In this document: piece by piece, positions 34,628 through 46,790 of the stretch | Layout: every line of letters begins with the position of its first letter | Position numbering within the stretch: the stretch's first letter is position 1 | Translations under genes and position numbers: made by a program | DNA from: Cryptomeria japonica | Lineage: Eukaryota > Streptophyta > Pinopsida > Cupressales > Cupressaceae | Direction of reading: 5' to 3' | NCBI RefSeq assembly: GCF_030272615.1 | Contig: NC_081410.1 | Span: forward strand, 140,765,349-140,829,348 | DNA: 64,000 nucleotides | Notes under the pieces: model-generated | What the model was told of the DNA's origin: nothing | What the model saw: only the letters and a program-made list of their open reading frames with translations | The model's database searches: none

Positions 34628-35844
34628 CCTTAATGGAGTTACATGACATATGTGAAATTTATTTGGGTTACTTCAGACTATTAGGGATATTTCTTGGATT
34701 GTCACAGGACATTCCAATTAGGCCTCCTATTAGGCCTCACTTACAAAGCAAGTGTCCTTAGGACAACTTGCACACTCCAATCTCCACTTCCAACAATGAA
34801 AACATATTGTGAACAAAGGGATTACACAATTTTTTGCACTCCTTCACTTTGTTCTGACCCCAAACTCCAAACTATTCACCATACCCATGCTCCCACGACC
34901 TAACACATGGAGATGTTAGGCAATAAGTGCCTCATACATGCTTAAAAAACTAATCCCTACAAAAATGGAAGAAAAACCACTTGGAGAACATCTACGCCTA
35001 CCATTCCACCAAATTTGGGATTGAGGCCTTGGTGGAATGGAAAGATCTCTACATTTCTTTGCAAAAACCCTTAAAACTAGGGTTTCAGACCAGTTCTTAG
35101 AAAAATTATCACATGAGACTCAAAATTTAATAAAATTATAAAAAATTGGTGCCAATGGAAGGGTGATTCACATGAGTACAAAATCCATTAGGTTATAAGT
35201 CCTCATTTATCCATAGAAGATAGTAATGATGAAGTTAGCAGCAATGTATTAGGAAATTTGTAGAGAGCAACTCCAGATTTTATTGAATTCTTCCTCCACT
35301 TGTTACATCCAATAGCACCAACCTCCCCTTGATCCAAAGAAGGATTTTTATGCATGTCTTGATCATTTCCAGTGGTCCTAACCATAATTTGAGCTTGGTT
35401 AGCCATTGGAACTACAACTTGTTAATGTTGCTTGACAACTTGTGAAAGTTATCAAGCAACTTTAACATCTTTTTGACACTTTTTTTCCAAATGTGTGCCC
35501 ATGCCTCCAAAACCTTTCAAACATGCTAAAAATGACTTCAAAACACAAATTACATCATTTCCACTCTATTTGGATACATTTTGAGTGGTTTGATTATCCT
35601 TAACCCATCCAAGACCTTATAGGTCAATGTGACATATATGGCATCAGTGGCCTTTCAAATTGTTTGGAAATGATTGGAAATGACTATAAATGACTACAAA
35701 ATGGTCCTTAGGACCTTATTACATCTTGACACAACACAAAAACTAGAAAACATAACAAAAGCCTTTCCAAGGCATCAAAGTGACCAAGGTACTCCTGCAC
35801 CACACAAACCAAGGTTAGATGTGTTAGGGCCTTAGTTTCACCTC
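34628..35844. other. No supported gene
   Basis: Short ORFs on both strands lack motifs. A weak inverted duplication GACAACTT...AAGTTATCAAG lies near 35430. Nothing else seen. Confidence 0.5.
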
Positions 35845-36578
35845 AGATCGATTGCCATTGGGAAAAGAGCCACGCTCAAACTTATGGAACCAAGTGGAGT
35901 CGGTACCTAGTACCTACACTCCTATACAACATCAACATTAGACAAAATATGTGTGTGTGTGTATATGTATATGTGTGCGTGTGTATGTATGTATGTATGT
36001 ATGTATGCATGCATGTATATATATATATGTATGTATATATGTATGTATATATATATATGTATATGTGTGTGTATATAAATTATATGTATGTATGTATGTA
36101 TGTAAGTATGTAAGTATGTATGTATGTATGTATGTATGTATGTATGTATGTATGTATATAAAATCACATCCTTCTCATGATGAGCGATGTGATACCATCC
36201 CTTACACTCTTGTAGATAGTAAAACATCATAATCATATATATAGCATAACAAAATGACATAACTGTCATTTGTATCTAATGAGATTATCAGAATTAGGGT
36301 TAACACCTGATATAACACCATAAGTAATAAACTTAAACCATATCACCAAGGAAATCTATAATCACATAGTCCATCAAATATTAAACCCTAACATCATCAA
36401 GTAGCCCTAAATATAGAATCATCATCATAAATATCATAATGTAACCATTGATATGAAGAAGTGTCTCAAAATATGAAAGAGCAAAGCATGAAAACAAGAA
36501 GTATCAAGACATGAAAAGAGTCCACCTGTATCTTTCATAACCATCATAGAGTATGAATCATGGAGGGGCACTACACCA
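35845..36578. repeat. H-like LTR end fragment
   Basis: Similar to the last 500 bases of H: CCATTGGGAAAAGAGCC against CCATTGGGATAGGACATG, AAGTGGAGTCGGTACCTAGT against GGTGGAGTCGATGTTCAGT, and a GGGGCACTACACCA end against GGGACACTACACA. It contains a large microsatellite. Degraded and only partial. Confidence 0.55.
35948..36161 (+). repeat. Compound TG/TATG microsatellite
   Basis: About 210 bp of GT, TA and GTAT repeats, including (TATG)n near 36080-36160. ORFs through it on both strands are artefacts of the 4-bp repeat. Confidence 0.97.
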
Positions 36579-36989
36579 CACTCCTTTGTCTAGCAAATTT
36601 CTTGCAAAGAGTCTGGATTAGACTCCAACAAGCATTGTGGTTCTAGAAAGATAGAATTCATCCACATTCAACATTCTAGGGATAAGGTCATTCAGAGATT
36701 CATTGTCCTACTTTTTTAGGCTTAGATTCCAATCATGAGTTCCATTCATCTTCCTCATCTCAAACATGTGCTTATATCTTTGTATCAAATCTGCAACTAC
36801 CTATTCATATTTATTTATGTCAATTTTCCATCTCTAGCCCTAGATCTAGCTTTCAATTTGTATACTTTCAATATCCAATTCAATCTACACAAAGGGAGCC
36901 ATTTGATATCAATCGGCATCCACCCCTTGGAGGTGAATCTATTGATTTCCTCTCCCCTTTAAATGTAATGATTGCATGAAATAGGTTTA

Positions 36990-37660
36990 TTCCTTGTTTA
37001 CATAGATATACTATTGAATTCCTATTTTACCACCTCACAGATGGTATGGCCATAAGATGTACTCTAGTTTATAATGACTCAAGGCTTAATGTTTAGAGCA
37101 TAAACTTTTTATAGGAAATGAAGATAGATACCTCCCTTATTCAACAAAATTCAATCTCTATTGGTGGCTTTGATAATGTAGGGAAGCAATCGTTAGGTAC
37201 AATCACATTGCCTATTAAAGTAGTTCATGTGATCCAACATGCACATATCCATGTCATGCCTGATATTCTCACATACAACCTTCTTCTAGGTAGACCTTAG
37301 ATTCATGTTATACAAGTGGTCCCTTCTACTCTTCATCAAAATCTCAATTTTATCTACAAGAACAAGACACATACCTTAGATGGTGAAACAAACTTATAGA
37401 GTTGTTTGCAAATGGAAATAAGATCTCAGTCCCCTTCAATTTCTTCAATTCATTATCCAATGCAAGCACATGCACCATATCCTACTAAATATACTCCTTC
37501 ACCTAAAGAGGTACTCTTGGAGGATAAATAGGGTTCATTAGACTTCACACACTCCTTTTTTGGAGAGTAGAAAGTTCTTGAATATAAAATCAAAGCCTCG
37601 AAGGGGCCTAGTGTATCATTTGTTCAAGCTTCTTCTAAAACCACTCCAACACGTGTCTTG
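36990..37660 (+). pseudogene. Ty3/gypsy retropepsin-region remnant
   Basis: The frame containing LKIDTSL-like MKIDTSLIQQNSISIGGFD, TLPIKVVHVIQHAHIHVMPD, ILTYNLLLGRP and, after a TAG in the Trp position, IHVIQVVPSTLHQNLNF matches the retropepsin end of gypsy pol, where the motif is usually LLLGRPWIH. The catalytic Asp-Ser-Gly appears as Asp-Ser-Arg (about 37076-37084). Six in-frame TAGs and no TAA or TGA occur before a probable frameshift near 37660. Reverse transcriptase is not recognisable downstream. Confidence 0.8.
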
Positions 37661-38944
37661 ATATGATTGGGTCTCTTTATACTTCAACCAAATTGAAAAT
37701 AAGAGTGAGCCCTCTCCTCCTAACTTTTTGACATTCATTAAAACTCCTACACTTCATTTAGAAAAAACATTATAGAGTTGGTTTCAAAATCATTTCTAAA
37801 CAAGGTTACAATGGACATGGTTTAGGATGTGTGTGACAAAGCATTAAGGGTCATGATAAATATACATCACACTTTTATAAAGAGCATTTAGGTTTCCAAC
37901 CTCCTCCTTTGTCGACATCTCCTCCTCCATTGTCTAATGCATCTAGATCTTCTCTCAACTTTTCATCTAAACAAGATATTATTTTGTTCAACCTTCTTTG
38001 AGCCAAGTTGATTACTCTTCCTTGGACCAAACTAAGAAGAAAACCTAGACAATATCTTGAAAAAAAAAAAAATTGTGTATCGTCAAGTATATGGCCATTC
38101 CACAAATGAATGTCGAGATTTGAAGAGTAAAATTCAATAGTTCATTGATTCTAGTATCATTCAAATGACAAGATATGATAAGTGGCACCTTTGTCATGAC
38201 CTTTCTAAATAACACTTAAGTTCCTATTATGTTTCTTCTCGTTAAATGGCATTGGTAGTTTACCTTTTGAGGGCTCATTGTCATTCATGGTGCTATAATT
38301 TCATGTACAATCATACTTGGGTAGCAACATAATAGCCTAATAATTATTGCCTCTACTAGGGGAAAGAGTAGTTTTCATTCATTCCTCCTTCCTAAGGATC
38401 CACTTTCCCTTTGTTGATTTGTATCTTTTATAGCATGATATTCTTTCTTGCATAGAGTTGTGTGTCCTTCATGTCATTTCTCTCCTTTCTTTGATGTATG
38501 TGTTCCTTGATTAGGAACTCTTCCTTGCTTGAAATCGTATGCCTTATAATGATCTTTCCTTGGTGATTGAAAGTGTACAATCATTCATCAAGAATCCCCT
38601 TTCCTAGCAATTGGTAAAGGTGTGTATTCTTAGTCCCCTTTTCCTTTTAGCTAAAGATGTCATATTTATTAAAGATCTCTTTTTATGGAGGTAGATATAT
38701 TTATGAAAAGATCTCTTCCTCTCGGTCATGTATCCTTGAAAAGGATACCTTTACACTTATGGAAAGATATCTTCTTTACAACTATCTCTTCATTGCTTAA
38801 AGAAACATATCCTTTACAAGGATTTTTATTTCTATCTTGGAACACATGTATTTTTGCTAAGGGTATCTCCTTGGTGGTGAAGGTGTGTATCCTTAGTGTG
38901 GTTCTCTTTCTACCTTAATATATCAACATGAAGGTATATTGACA

Positions 38945-38960
38945 TCTTAAGGGGGCATAT
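38945..38960 (+). other. Possible polypurine tract
   Basis: CTTAAGGGGGCATATGTGTG could be the polypurine tract and 3' LTR start of the gypsy remnant at 36990-37660. I could not confirm an LTR pair. Confidence 0.3.
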
Positions 38961-41053
38961 GTGTGGCCTCCTTGTTGTTTGTGCTTGGTGTCATTGTAGC
39001 GCCCATTTTACAATCAATTTTTTGAATTGCCTTGCAACTAGAGGATTTTTTTTTAGTAATACTTGTGTGTGCATGCTACAACACCCATTTTGCAGTCATT
39101 TTTTTAGATTATTTAGCAAACAGGAATTTTTTATTTGTAATCTTCCTTAGCATGAATCACCTGGCATAACACAACTTACTATCATGTGGAATCAATGATG
39201 CAATCATGATCATCCAATATAATGCACCTTGTTGGTCAATGGAAGTCCACTTGCACTGTTGCAAAAACATGCCAAGAATGATATTAAAGGTTGAGACATT
39301 TTTTACATTGAAGTCTCTTCACTTAGTTGACTTGGAACCTTTTGTTTTCTTTTGTTTTCTCTCCCAAGGGTTTGTAGTTGATCCTATTGGTTGTTCTCCA
39401 ATGTAATTGAGAGGATTGGGTTTGATTCCCAATATTCATGTTTAGACTAATGAACCACGTGCCCACTACGTTACACTTTCATATTCTACTCTCAACTTGT
39501 TATTTTGTCATCATTTCTCAATAGTTAATATTATTTCATTTTTATTTAAGTGTTATAGCTACTTGGTAAAATTAGATCTTTCAATTTAGAACACCTCTAG
39601 GTTTTAAACTTGCACAATATACTCTAAATAGTGGTGGAATAGTTATAAACTTCAACAATTATAGTTAACCTAAGTGTGGAGTCTATTGAGATCACACATA
39701 GAGAAATCTATTCTTTCACTTGGTCAAATTTGTATCTCTACAACCTCAAACAAGAGTATCCCTTCGTCATTGACTCCAAAAAAGTATATAGAAGGAAACA
39801 TCGAAGTTCAAGGATCAAGGATATTAATGAATATATGCTATTAAGTATGTGGGTAAAGGAATGTCTAAAATTGTGACTCTGAAAGGTGACTTAGCATTAT
39901 TTATCAAAGTGTGAGGTACAAGAAAAAACATACCAATAAGAAAAAATTTGAAACTCCAACAAAGGTAAAGAAAAGATTGAGGTTCAAGAAAAGGTATTTC
40001 CCGAATGGAAAACTTTGATATCCTAATAAGGACAATTGGAAAAGGAAGAGCTAGGAGGAAATGCATATAAAGAAGTGTAACTTTAAAACTTTGACATAAG
40101 CACAATCCTTAGATATTTAAACACAAAACATCCCACACTTAAAAATTTATGACCTTTCTAACTTGAACACATGATAGGCACATGAGGGATGAGGAAGAAT
40201 AACACTTTGATAATTTTGACAAATGGAAACTAATACACAAAATTCCTAGATCAATTATAAATGATGGCTAAAATGAAGCCTAAATGTATAAACGAGTTGG
40301 TATTCAAGAAAAAATTGACACTATCTAATTGAATCCCGATAGATAGACTTTCTCTACATAGACTTTTAATTGATGCACCAAATTTTTTATAAGTGAGATA
40401 AATAAGGATCAAAAAAGAGATCTATATATAGTCTATCTATAGTCCCAAAAGCTAAATCCTTGAGAATCTTTATTCTTGAAGCTTAAACACTACTACAATA
40501 AATATTTTTTCTCTAGGAATGGGATCATCTAACCTGGAAGTTATATTAAGTTCCAATCACTGTGTAGCTTTAGGTCCCGTGAGCACAATTCAAATTTTTG
40601 TTCGCATCCCCTCCACATGGAGACTTGTCAACATATTCCTTAAGTGTGTCATATATCTCAAAGTTATATTTGATGGAGCATAAAATTAAGGATTATTTTA
40701 TTTTTAGATGCTCTCCATACTGTGAGATTAGGGGATGATTTTATTACCCTTTTTATAAATTCATTTAACTCTTTTCAAACCTTCATGGCTTACAAAGATC
40801 ACAATACTAAGCTCTTTTCCTTTAAGAGATGTTCGATTTTCACCATTATTATGCCAAAGTCTTTGCTTTCACAATGCTCTAATTTAAAGTGTTATGCTTT
40901 CAATCACCTTTTATCTTCAATGCACCCCATATTCCTTATTTTATATTGTACTACAATAATTCTATGGTCAATTTTGAACTTTCATGAACATTAAAAATCA
41001 TTATCTTATCTTAAGTGAAAAAGAATCTATTATGTTTGTTTTATGATAGAACT
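38961..41053. other. AT-rich intergenic DNA
   Basis: Contains an imperfect duplication of about 80 bp (GTAGCGCCCATTTTAC near 38996, CTACAACACCCATTTTGC near 39076). No gene recognised; the ORFs lack motifs. Confidence 0.5.
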
Positions 41054-41367
41054 TATTGGAGTTGAGGAAAAATCAACTCTACAGCTCCCAAATATCACCC
41101 ACATGCAAACCTGTCACGGAAGGAGAGAAGCAAAAAAGCTATGGAGGCTAGAATTCAGAGATCCAGAAAAGAGGAGTCGTATTGATTGTGTAACAAGAAT
41201 GCAATTCAGTAATTATAGTTGTTATGAAAATATAAATAGAGAATCCTTTTAAAAGGATACTCGAAACCCTAAAGAATTATAAGATTCCTAAGTTTAGCTT
41301 AAGCATAGAGTATAATAGACTAATAATTAAATAAATAATTATTAGCTAATAAAAGATTACTCTAACA
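41054..41367 (-). repeat. 3' LTR of element K
   Basis: Minus-strand start TGTTAGAGTAATC, end CTCCAATA. An A/T-rich segment with TAATTAAATAAATAATTATT is internal. Confidence 0.92.
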
Positions 41368-42896
41368 TCCCCCCTTAAGATGAACTTAGGGAGTAGTTAA
41401 AAAACAACTAAGGACTAAAAAAGCATGAAAAAAATGCAGGAAAACAACAATGGGTCCCGACAACTAGGCCTGATGAGGTACCCAAGTATAATAAAATCTC
41501 TGTAAAGTGGAGAAAAAGGAGAAAACCCTGTGGGAACAAAACTCCTCTCCAAGAAGAGATGAAAGCTCAAGTGAAGGACTAAGAAGCCTCCAAACAAGAG
41601 TGTTCCAGAAGATAGGAACAAAAAGAAGAGAATGAAGAACACCACTAAAGCATGAAATAGCTGCAAACACTGTCGAAGAGTAACTGCTAATCTGAAGAAC
41701 CTCCACTGAAATAGAACATGACCAGGTAGAGAAGACTGTAATTTGCATGAGTGCCCTCAAATGACACTACTCGAATCAAATGACAAACAAAGGCAAACAA
41801 CTGAACTCGAAGATACAGATGGCATGAAACACCAAAGCTTGAAGAGTTAATCAATTGAACCAACAAAACATTAGAACCAACAAGACAAACCTCCCCATAA
41901 TGTTGAAAAGGGAGAGGAACAGGTACACTAAAAAGAACGACCAACAAGAACTGCATGATGAAGAACCAGAAACATCGAAGGTGCAAAGAAAGTACATAGT
42001 GTCATGGAAGGAACACTCACTTGACACACATCATGAGGCTAATGTTGTGGAAGGAACACTCATGTGACAAAGGTAGATGGCAAACAAAGGCAAACATCAA
42101 CCCCCCCCCATGGTACTTTATAAGTAGTGCATGTACAATAAGGCACAAGATGTGCAAGATCCCAAGTATACAATGCATGGTGGCACTTTATCTCAATGTG
42201 TTTGCATAAATAAAATGCTACAATGATCAGAAGAGATAGAAGACTGGAAATAAGATAGAACAACCAAAGATGAAACATCCTACTCAAAGAAAGAGATCCC
42301 AGGACCTGAAACATCCAAGATATTCACCAGAGTGTTGAAAAGCAAAAAACTGAATAAAATATACCTGGAGCAGAATCTGGAAAGAATACTCATATGAATA
42401 GAAATTACATAGAACAACTTTCCAACAATATAATTTTTTCAAAAAATGTAGTTCGAATGCTCAAGTTATGTCTCCCAGAGTGCAAAAAAGAACCTTTGGC
42501 TTTGACAAGAAAAAAAACCATCAAAAAAACAAAATCAAAAGTTCAAAACTCCAGATCTGGATAGAGCTCAGAAAGAGTTTTTCGACGATATAAGGTTTTG
42601 AAAAAGCGCCTCTGTATGACCAAGTTACGGCCAAAAGAAAAAAACCTCTCTATGTGCCTCAAAAAACGTGCCAATAAAAATCATGACCCAGATGCCCTTG
42701 TCACCGAAAATAGACAAATTATATATCAAAATTCATGGAATCAGTCTGAATCCAACTGTGAGGTCCTTTTGGTACCAAAAATCAGCTACCCCCAGAAATG
42801 GAAAAAAAAAACAACTGCACAAACCCCCGAATACATAGATTTGAAGAACAAGGCCCAAAATCTCTCATGAAGAGAACAGGGTCATGTAGATCTGTA

Positions 42897-42908
42897 GCTC
42901 TGATACCA
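42897..42908 (-). other. Primer-binding site of element K
   Basis: Minus strand TGGTATCAGAGC, directly adjacent to the LTR with no gap. Confidence 0.9.
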
Positions 42909-43222
42909 TATTGGAGTTGAGGAAAAATCAACTCTACAGCTCCCAAAGATCACCTGCATGCAAACCTGTCACAGAAGGAGAGAAGCAAAAAAGCTATGGA
43001 GGCTAGAATTCAAAGATCCAGAAAAGAGGAGTCATATTGATTATGCAACAAGAATGCAATTCAATAATTACAGTTGTTATGAAAATACAAATAAAGAATC
43101 CTTATAAAAGGATACTCGAAATCCTAAAGAATTATAAGATTCCTAAGTTTAGCTTAAGTATAGAGTATAATAGACTAATAATTAAATAAATAATTATTAG
43201 CTAATAAAAGATTACTCTAACA
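42909..43222 (-). repeat. 5' LTR of element K
   Basis: Same length as 41054-41367 and about 95% identical by eye. Confidence 0.92.
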
Positions 43223-44144
43223 TAAATTATTAGTTAAGAAAAAATGCATGCTTAAAATATGTAAAATTTCACCTTTGTAAAGAAATTAAAAGTGCTTTAC
43301 ATAAATTATTGTCTAGACTAATTAAATCAATGTATTTGATTAAGTACAAATTAACTTAAATGATAGAGTCGGATCTAATAATTGAAATTATTGGCAATTA
43401 TGTGTTTAATAAATATTTAAATAAATAAATTGATTGCATGTGTATTTATCTCTTATTTTGATGTAAACATAAATGTGTTAATCATCATGAATCCATTCAC
43501 CAAGCATCTAATTTTTTTTATCTTTTGATGTTGATCTAAAACTTTGACTTTACAATGTTTGGGGTCACTTTTATATTCATAGAAGTGATTTCCACAAGGG
43601 TGGGGTTGATCTTAATACACAAAAGTGAATTTGTAACTTACATACTTAATCTAGATGTTCTATATAAACAAAAACAAATATGCTTTGATTTCTAGTGTCG
43701 AGATTCACATAAGGACAAACAATTTTTACAAACTCCTTAGATTGCCTAATGGTGGAGAATGTGTACTTTAGAAAGAGAGGTCACAAGTTTAAATTTCCTA
43801 CATAGGGTAGGGTAGGTATGTCTCGTCTGTAGCACCAATAAGGTGCCTCTTGCATGGAATACAAGGTAGTCTCATATACCATAAGCCATCCATAGACCCA
43901 AAATTGCATAATTAGGTGCCTCTTACATGGAGTACAAGGTAGTCCCACATATTACAAGCAATTTATAGACCTAAAAACAAATCACTTGGAAAGAGATATT
44001 AGATTTCCATAGTCCATTATGATTACTACTTTTTTCTAGATTCTATTGTGTATAATTTTGTTTGCATCAATGTTTCAGATCACACTTTGTGATCCATCAT
44101 CAAAACAAGAGATTTGTGGGAGAAACAGATTGTCTGGTATCAAA
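43223..44144. other. Intergenic, with a 73-bp tandem duplication
   Basis: AGGTGCCTCTTGCATGG begins at 43841 and AGGTGCCTCTTACATGG at 43914, each followed by a TACAAGGTAGTC block. No gene seen. Confidence 0.6.
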
Positions 44145-45604
44145 TGTTGGATATTATAGTTGTTGGAATGTGTTGTTGTCATTGATGTCAACATATTCCT
44201 GTGTTGCAGAGAATTGGTTCGTTGCAAAGAGTTGGTTTGGGTGATCTATTGCAAATGTACTAATGTGGATTATTGGGTTTTGAGATGCTTATCTCTAGTT
44301 GATTCAGTGTGAGTTTCAGTGTTACGGAAGGTGATTTGATCAAGTTGTGTGATCCGGTGTGATGGATGGTTTTTCTGTTGATTCGATGTTGCAGAGTTGT
44401 GATTTCTGGATGGTTTGCTCCAGAATTGATTCCTTATGTGGTGTGAATTTTGGAGAGTGTTTGGGACATTCATGTGTGTCCTCAATTTGAGTGGTTCATG
44501 ATTTGGAACTTTGTAAGCATATCTTTCTGTTTGTTAGTTGGTGTTCTTAATCTTTGGTGATGTAATAATGATGATTCTTATTATCCGAGTTGTCGCGGTG
44601 ATTGCAGTGGAATTCATGTTACTTGTTGATGTTCTTTGATTGTGTCCTATGCATTTTGGTGGTCTGCGTTGATCGTGGTGCACGTTATTCAAGATTTTAT
44701 TGGTTTGGTGGTCTAAGGACCTCCCAGTTGAAGTTGAAGCACCTGTTGATCGAGACCTAGAAGTAGGAAAGGCAAGTTCAATTATAGACCCACCAGCAGC
44801 AGGGACAGGGGCGCAGAGTCAAAGGCACAGGCAGCAGCAAAGCAAGGCAGCGGGGGGCCCAAACAAAACCTCCCAACATCACGACATATTCGGTGGTTTA
44901 GCATGTTGCGGATGATCTTGTCAAATTATTTGGTGGTGTTGCACATTCAAGGATTTGATTTGGGTCCATGTTATATCCTTGCCAACATTGTATTGGTCTG
45001 GTTATGGATTTATGTATCGTGTGGTGTAATTTTGTAATTAGGTCTTATGTGTTGAGTCGACCTCGAGGTCAAGGTTGATGAGTTGTATAAATAGGTGTTG
45101 TATTCATGTAAGTGGTAGGTTTGTGAGTGTCTGAGAGTATTGTATGTGTGAACAAGCGAATCTATCATTCAATAGTGTGACAAAGCAAAGAAGTGTTGTT
45201 GTGCAGACAGTGTGTTTAACTGGAACTGTAATCAGGCAATAGGAGATGCTATTCATGTAATTCGGATTATTGTCTGATCTTTGTAAGGCAGTGAGCCTTC
45301 CCAAGGTTATAGCCCTTTGTTGTTTTGAGCAGTGAACTCTAGGCAGTATGTCTGAATGCATGTGCATTCCCCATTGTAATATTTACACATACTACTGCAA
45401 AGTATCATCATATTGTGGGTAGGTTCCCATCGTAGTTTTTCCCTTAACTGAGTTTTCCACGTCAAAAATCTATGTGTTATGTGTGTTGTTAATGCGCTGA
45501 TTATTTTTGTTATTGTTGTTCATGATCAAATCTAAAGTCAAGATTAATTTGGTTAAGTTTGGTGAAAACTGATTCACCCCCTCTCTCCCTCCCCAATTGC
45601 ATCA
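44145..45604 (+). repeat. Solo LTR G, same family as the LTR of element C
   Basis: Begins TGTTGGATATTATAG and ends near CCAATTGCATCA. The flanks are TCAAA (44140-44144) and GCAAA (45605-45609), an imperfect duplication. It contains the copia LTR landmarks GAGCAGTGAACTCTAGGC, CATGTGCATTCCCC and TTTTCCACGTCAAAAATC. It is aligned in reverse to 10548-22110 (outside H). No gag follows, so it is a solo LTR. A GC-rich insert is present at about 44711-44890. Confidence 0.8.
44711..44890 (+). other. GC-rich, coding-like insert within solo LTR G
   Basis: About 180 bp markedly richer in G and C than the LTR around it, open in one frame: DLPVEVEAPVDRDLEVGKAS, then a Gln-rich tail (RHRQQQSKAAGGPNKTSQHH). 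The counterpart LTR of C lacks it. It resembles a piece of coding exon but I cannot identify the source. Confidence 0.45.
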
Positions 45605-46019
45605 GCAAACCAACTTCACAATTATAACACAAGACTTGGACAACATAGGTGCAATGAACTTAAGACGACATAATTGACAATTCTCTTATGACTGTTGCAC
45701 TTAGAAATATAATCAAAGTAATAAAGTTAAACATTCAATCCAAGAATCAAGAATGCAAATTTGAACACTACAAAAAAACAAATCGAAATACAAAATATCA
45801 CAAACGAATTTCACACAAGAATATACCACTCATTATCTCATCACTACATGCAAGACACTCAAATCAAAATAGATACGCCCTAATCAAAGTGGATCCAAGA
45901 CAAAGTAAAAGAAGGGGCACGGGTATGCAATTTCCCCAGCTTTTACAAAACAAAGGCATTGTTACACGTGCATTATTCCTATTCTATATGTAGAAAGATC
46001 TTTTGGGAAGATTTCAGCA
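45605..46019. other. No supported gene
   Basis: A plus-strand ORF of about 100 codons (45688-45993) is Lys/Asn-rich without motifs. Confidence 0.4.
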
Positions 46020-46790
46020 CAACCAGTACTATAAAATTAACCTGCACGACCAATCGTACAAGCATACGAAAGATCCCCAGCTGTCAAATTATAATTGGCC
46101 TTTCCAAAGTATCTGGTATCCCGTGTGCATGAAAAATTAAGGGACTAAATTTGACGCCCAACTGGAAAAAGTGACGGGTCATCATTCAACATCATCCGTC
46201 AAATTACCGGAGGACTCGGTTAGAAAGCAAGTTTCAATTGTACCCGTCGTTGAGAAATTTCGGACGGTCTACAAAATTTGACCGGATCAAGATATACGTT
46301 TGGGTCATACGGCCGTCAAATTCGGTTTGAAGTTGACGGGTTCTCGAAAAACTTAACCATTCCTTGCTTTTTAAAGTGGAGAAAATCTTTTTCGATTTAT
46401 TTGCTTGTACGGGTGGAGTGTAAGGAGATAAATAAAAAATTGGGGTTTGCTCGGACAGCACGCCGTTTGAAAGGTTCCGTCCATTAAATAGGGCACTTTT
46501 CAGTGACAGTGACGCAAAAATGTCATATCTCAGTCCCGTCGGCAGCACAATTAAGACGAGATGTTTCTTCTGTGGTGTCACACATGATGCGTTTCGCGCT
46601 TCTCTCCACGCCAGGGTTTGACTGAGATCAGGTAGTAAAGTTTTATATGAAGATATCTTTGCTTTAATATTATAATGGAAGATGTTTCTAATGGATTGAC
46701 GTGCGGTAACCGAATCCGGGAAAAAGTAGGTCTGGACAGTGACCATGTCGCTTGACAATGGCGGTTCAAGTTTTACTGGTAATTTAGGTA
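46020..46790 (+). promoter_or_regulatory. CpG-rich block, candidate promoter and first exon of a host gene
   Basis: CG dinucleotides are frequent here, whereas most of the window is CG-poor as expected of methylated DNA, so this block is probably unmethylated, as promoters are. On the plus strand ATG at 46746 opens MSLDNGGSSFTGNL and is followed by a strong splice donor, TTTAGGTAAGTAT, at about 46788. A weak TATA-like TTAAATAG lies near 46490. Downstream exons were not found, which could mean long introns. A 174-codon ORF on the other strand (46758-46234) overlaps and has no motif. Confidence 0.35.

Larger units (their letters stand above)
41054..43222 (-). mobile_element. Element K: short non-coding LTR retroelement (2,169 bp)
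   Basis: Two 314-bp direct LTRs (41054-41367 and 42909-43222, about 15 differences by eye). On the minus strand a perfect TGGTATCAGAGC primer site (42908-42897) touches the 5' LTR, and CTTAAGGGGGGA (41379-41368) precedes the 3' LTR. The 1.54-kb interior has no gag or pol motif in any frame that I can see. This matches small non-autonomous LTR elements (TRIM/SMART-like, but larger). I find no convincing target duplication. The LTR ends read TG...TA instead of TG...CA in both copies. Confidence 0.88.

Noticed and set aside
35922-36269. ORFs of over 90 codons on both strands
   Set aside because: They are translations of the TATG/TG microsatellite (runs of Met-Tyr-Val-Cys or Ile-His-Thr-Tyr).
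41415-41986. Minus-strand ORFs of about 80-100 codons within element K
   Set aside because: Hydrophobic translations of purine-rich DNA, no retroelement motif, and overlapping in different frames.
42021-42209. Short ORFs around the C-run in element K
   Set aside because: Too short and without motif.
46234-46758. 174-codon minus-strand ORF
   Set aside because: No domain or motif. The CpG richness lowers stop frequency, and the opposite strand offers a better exon/donor signal. Kept only as a note.
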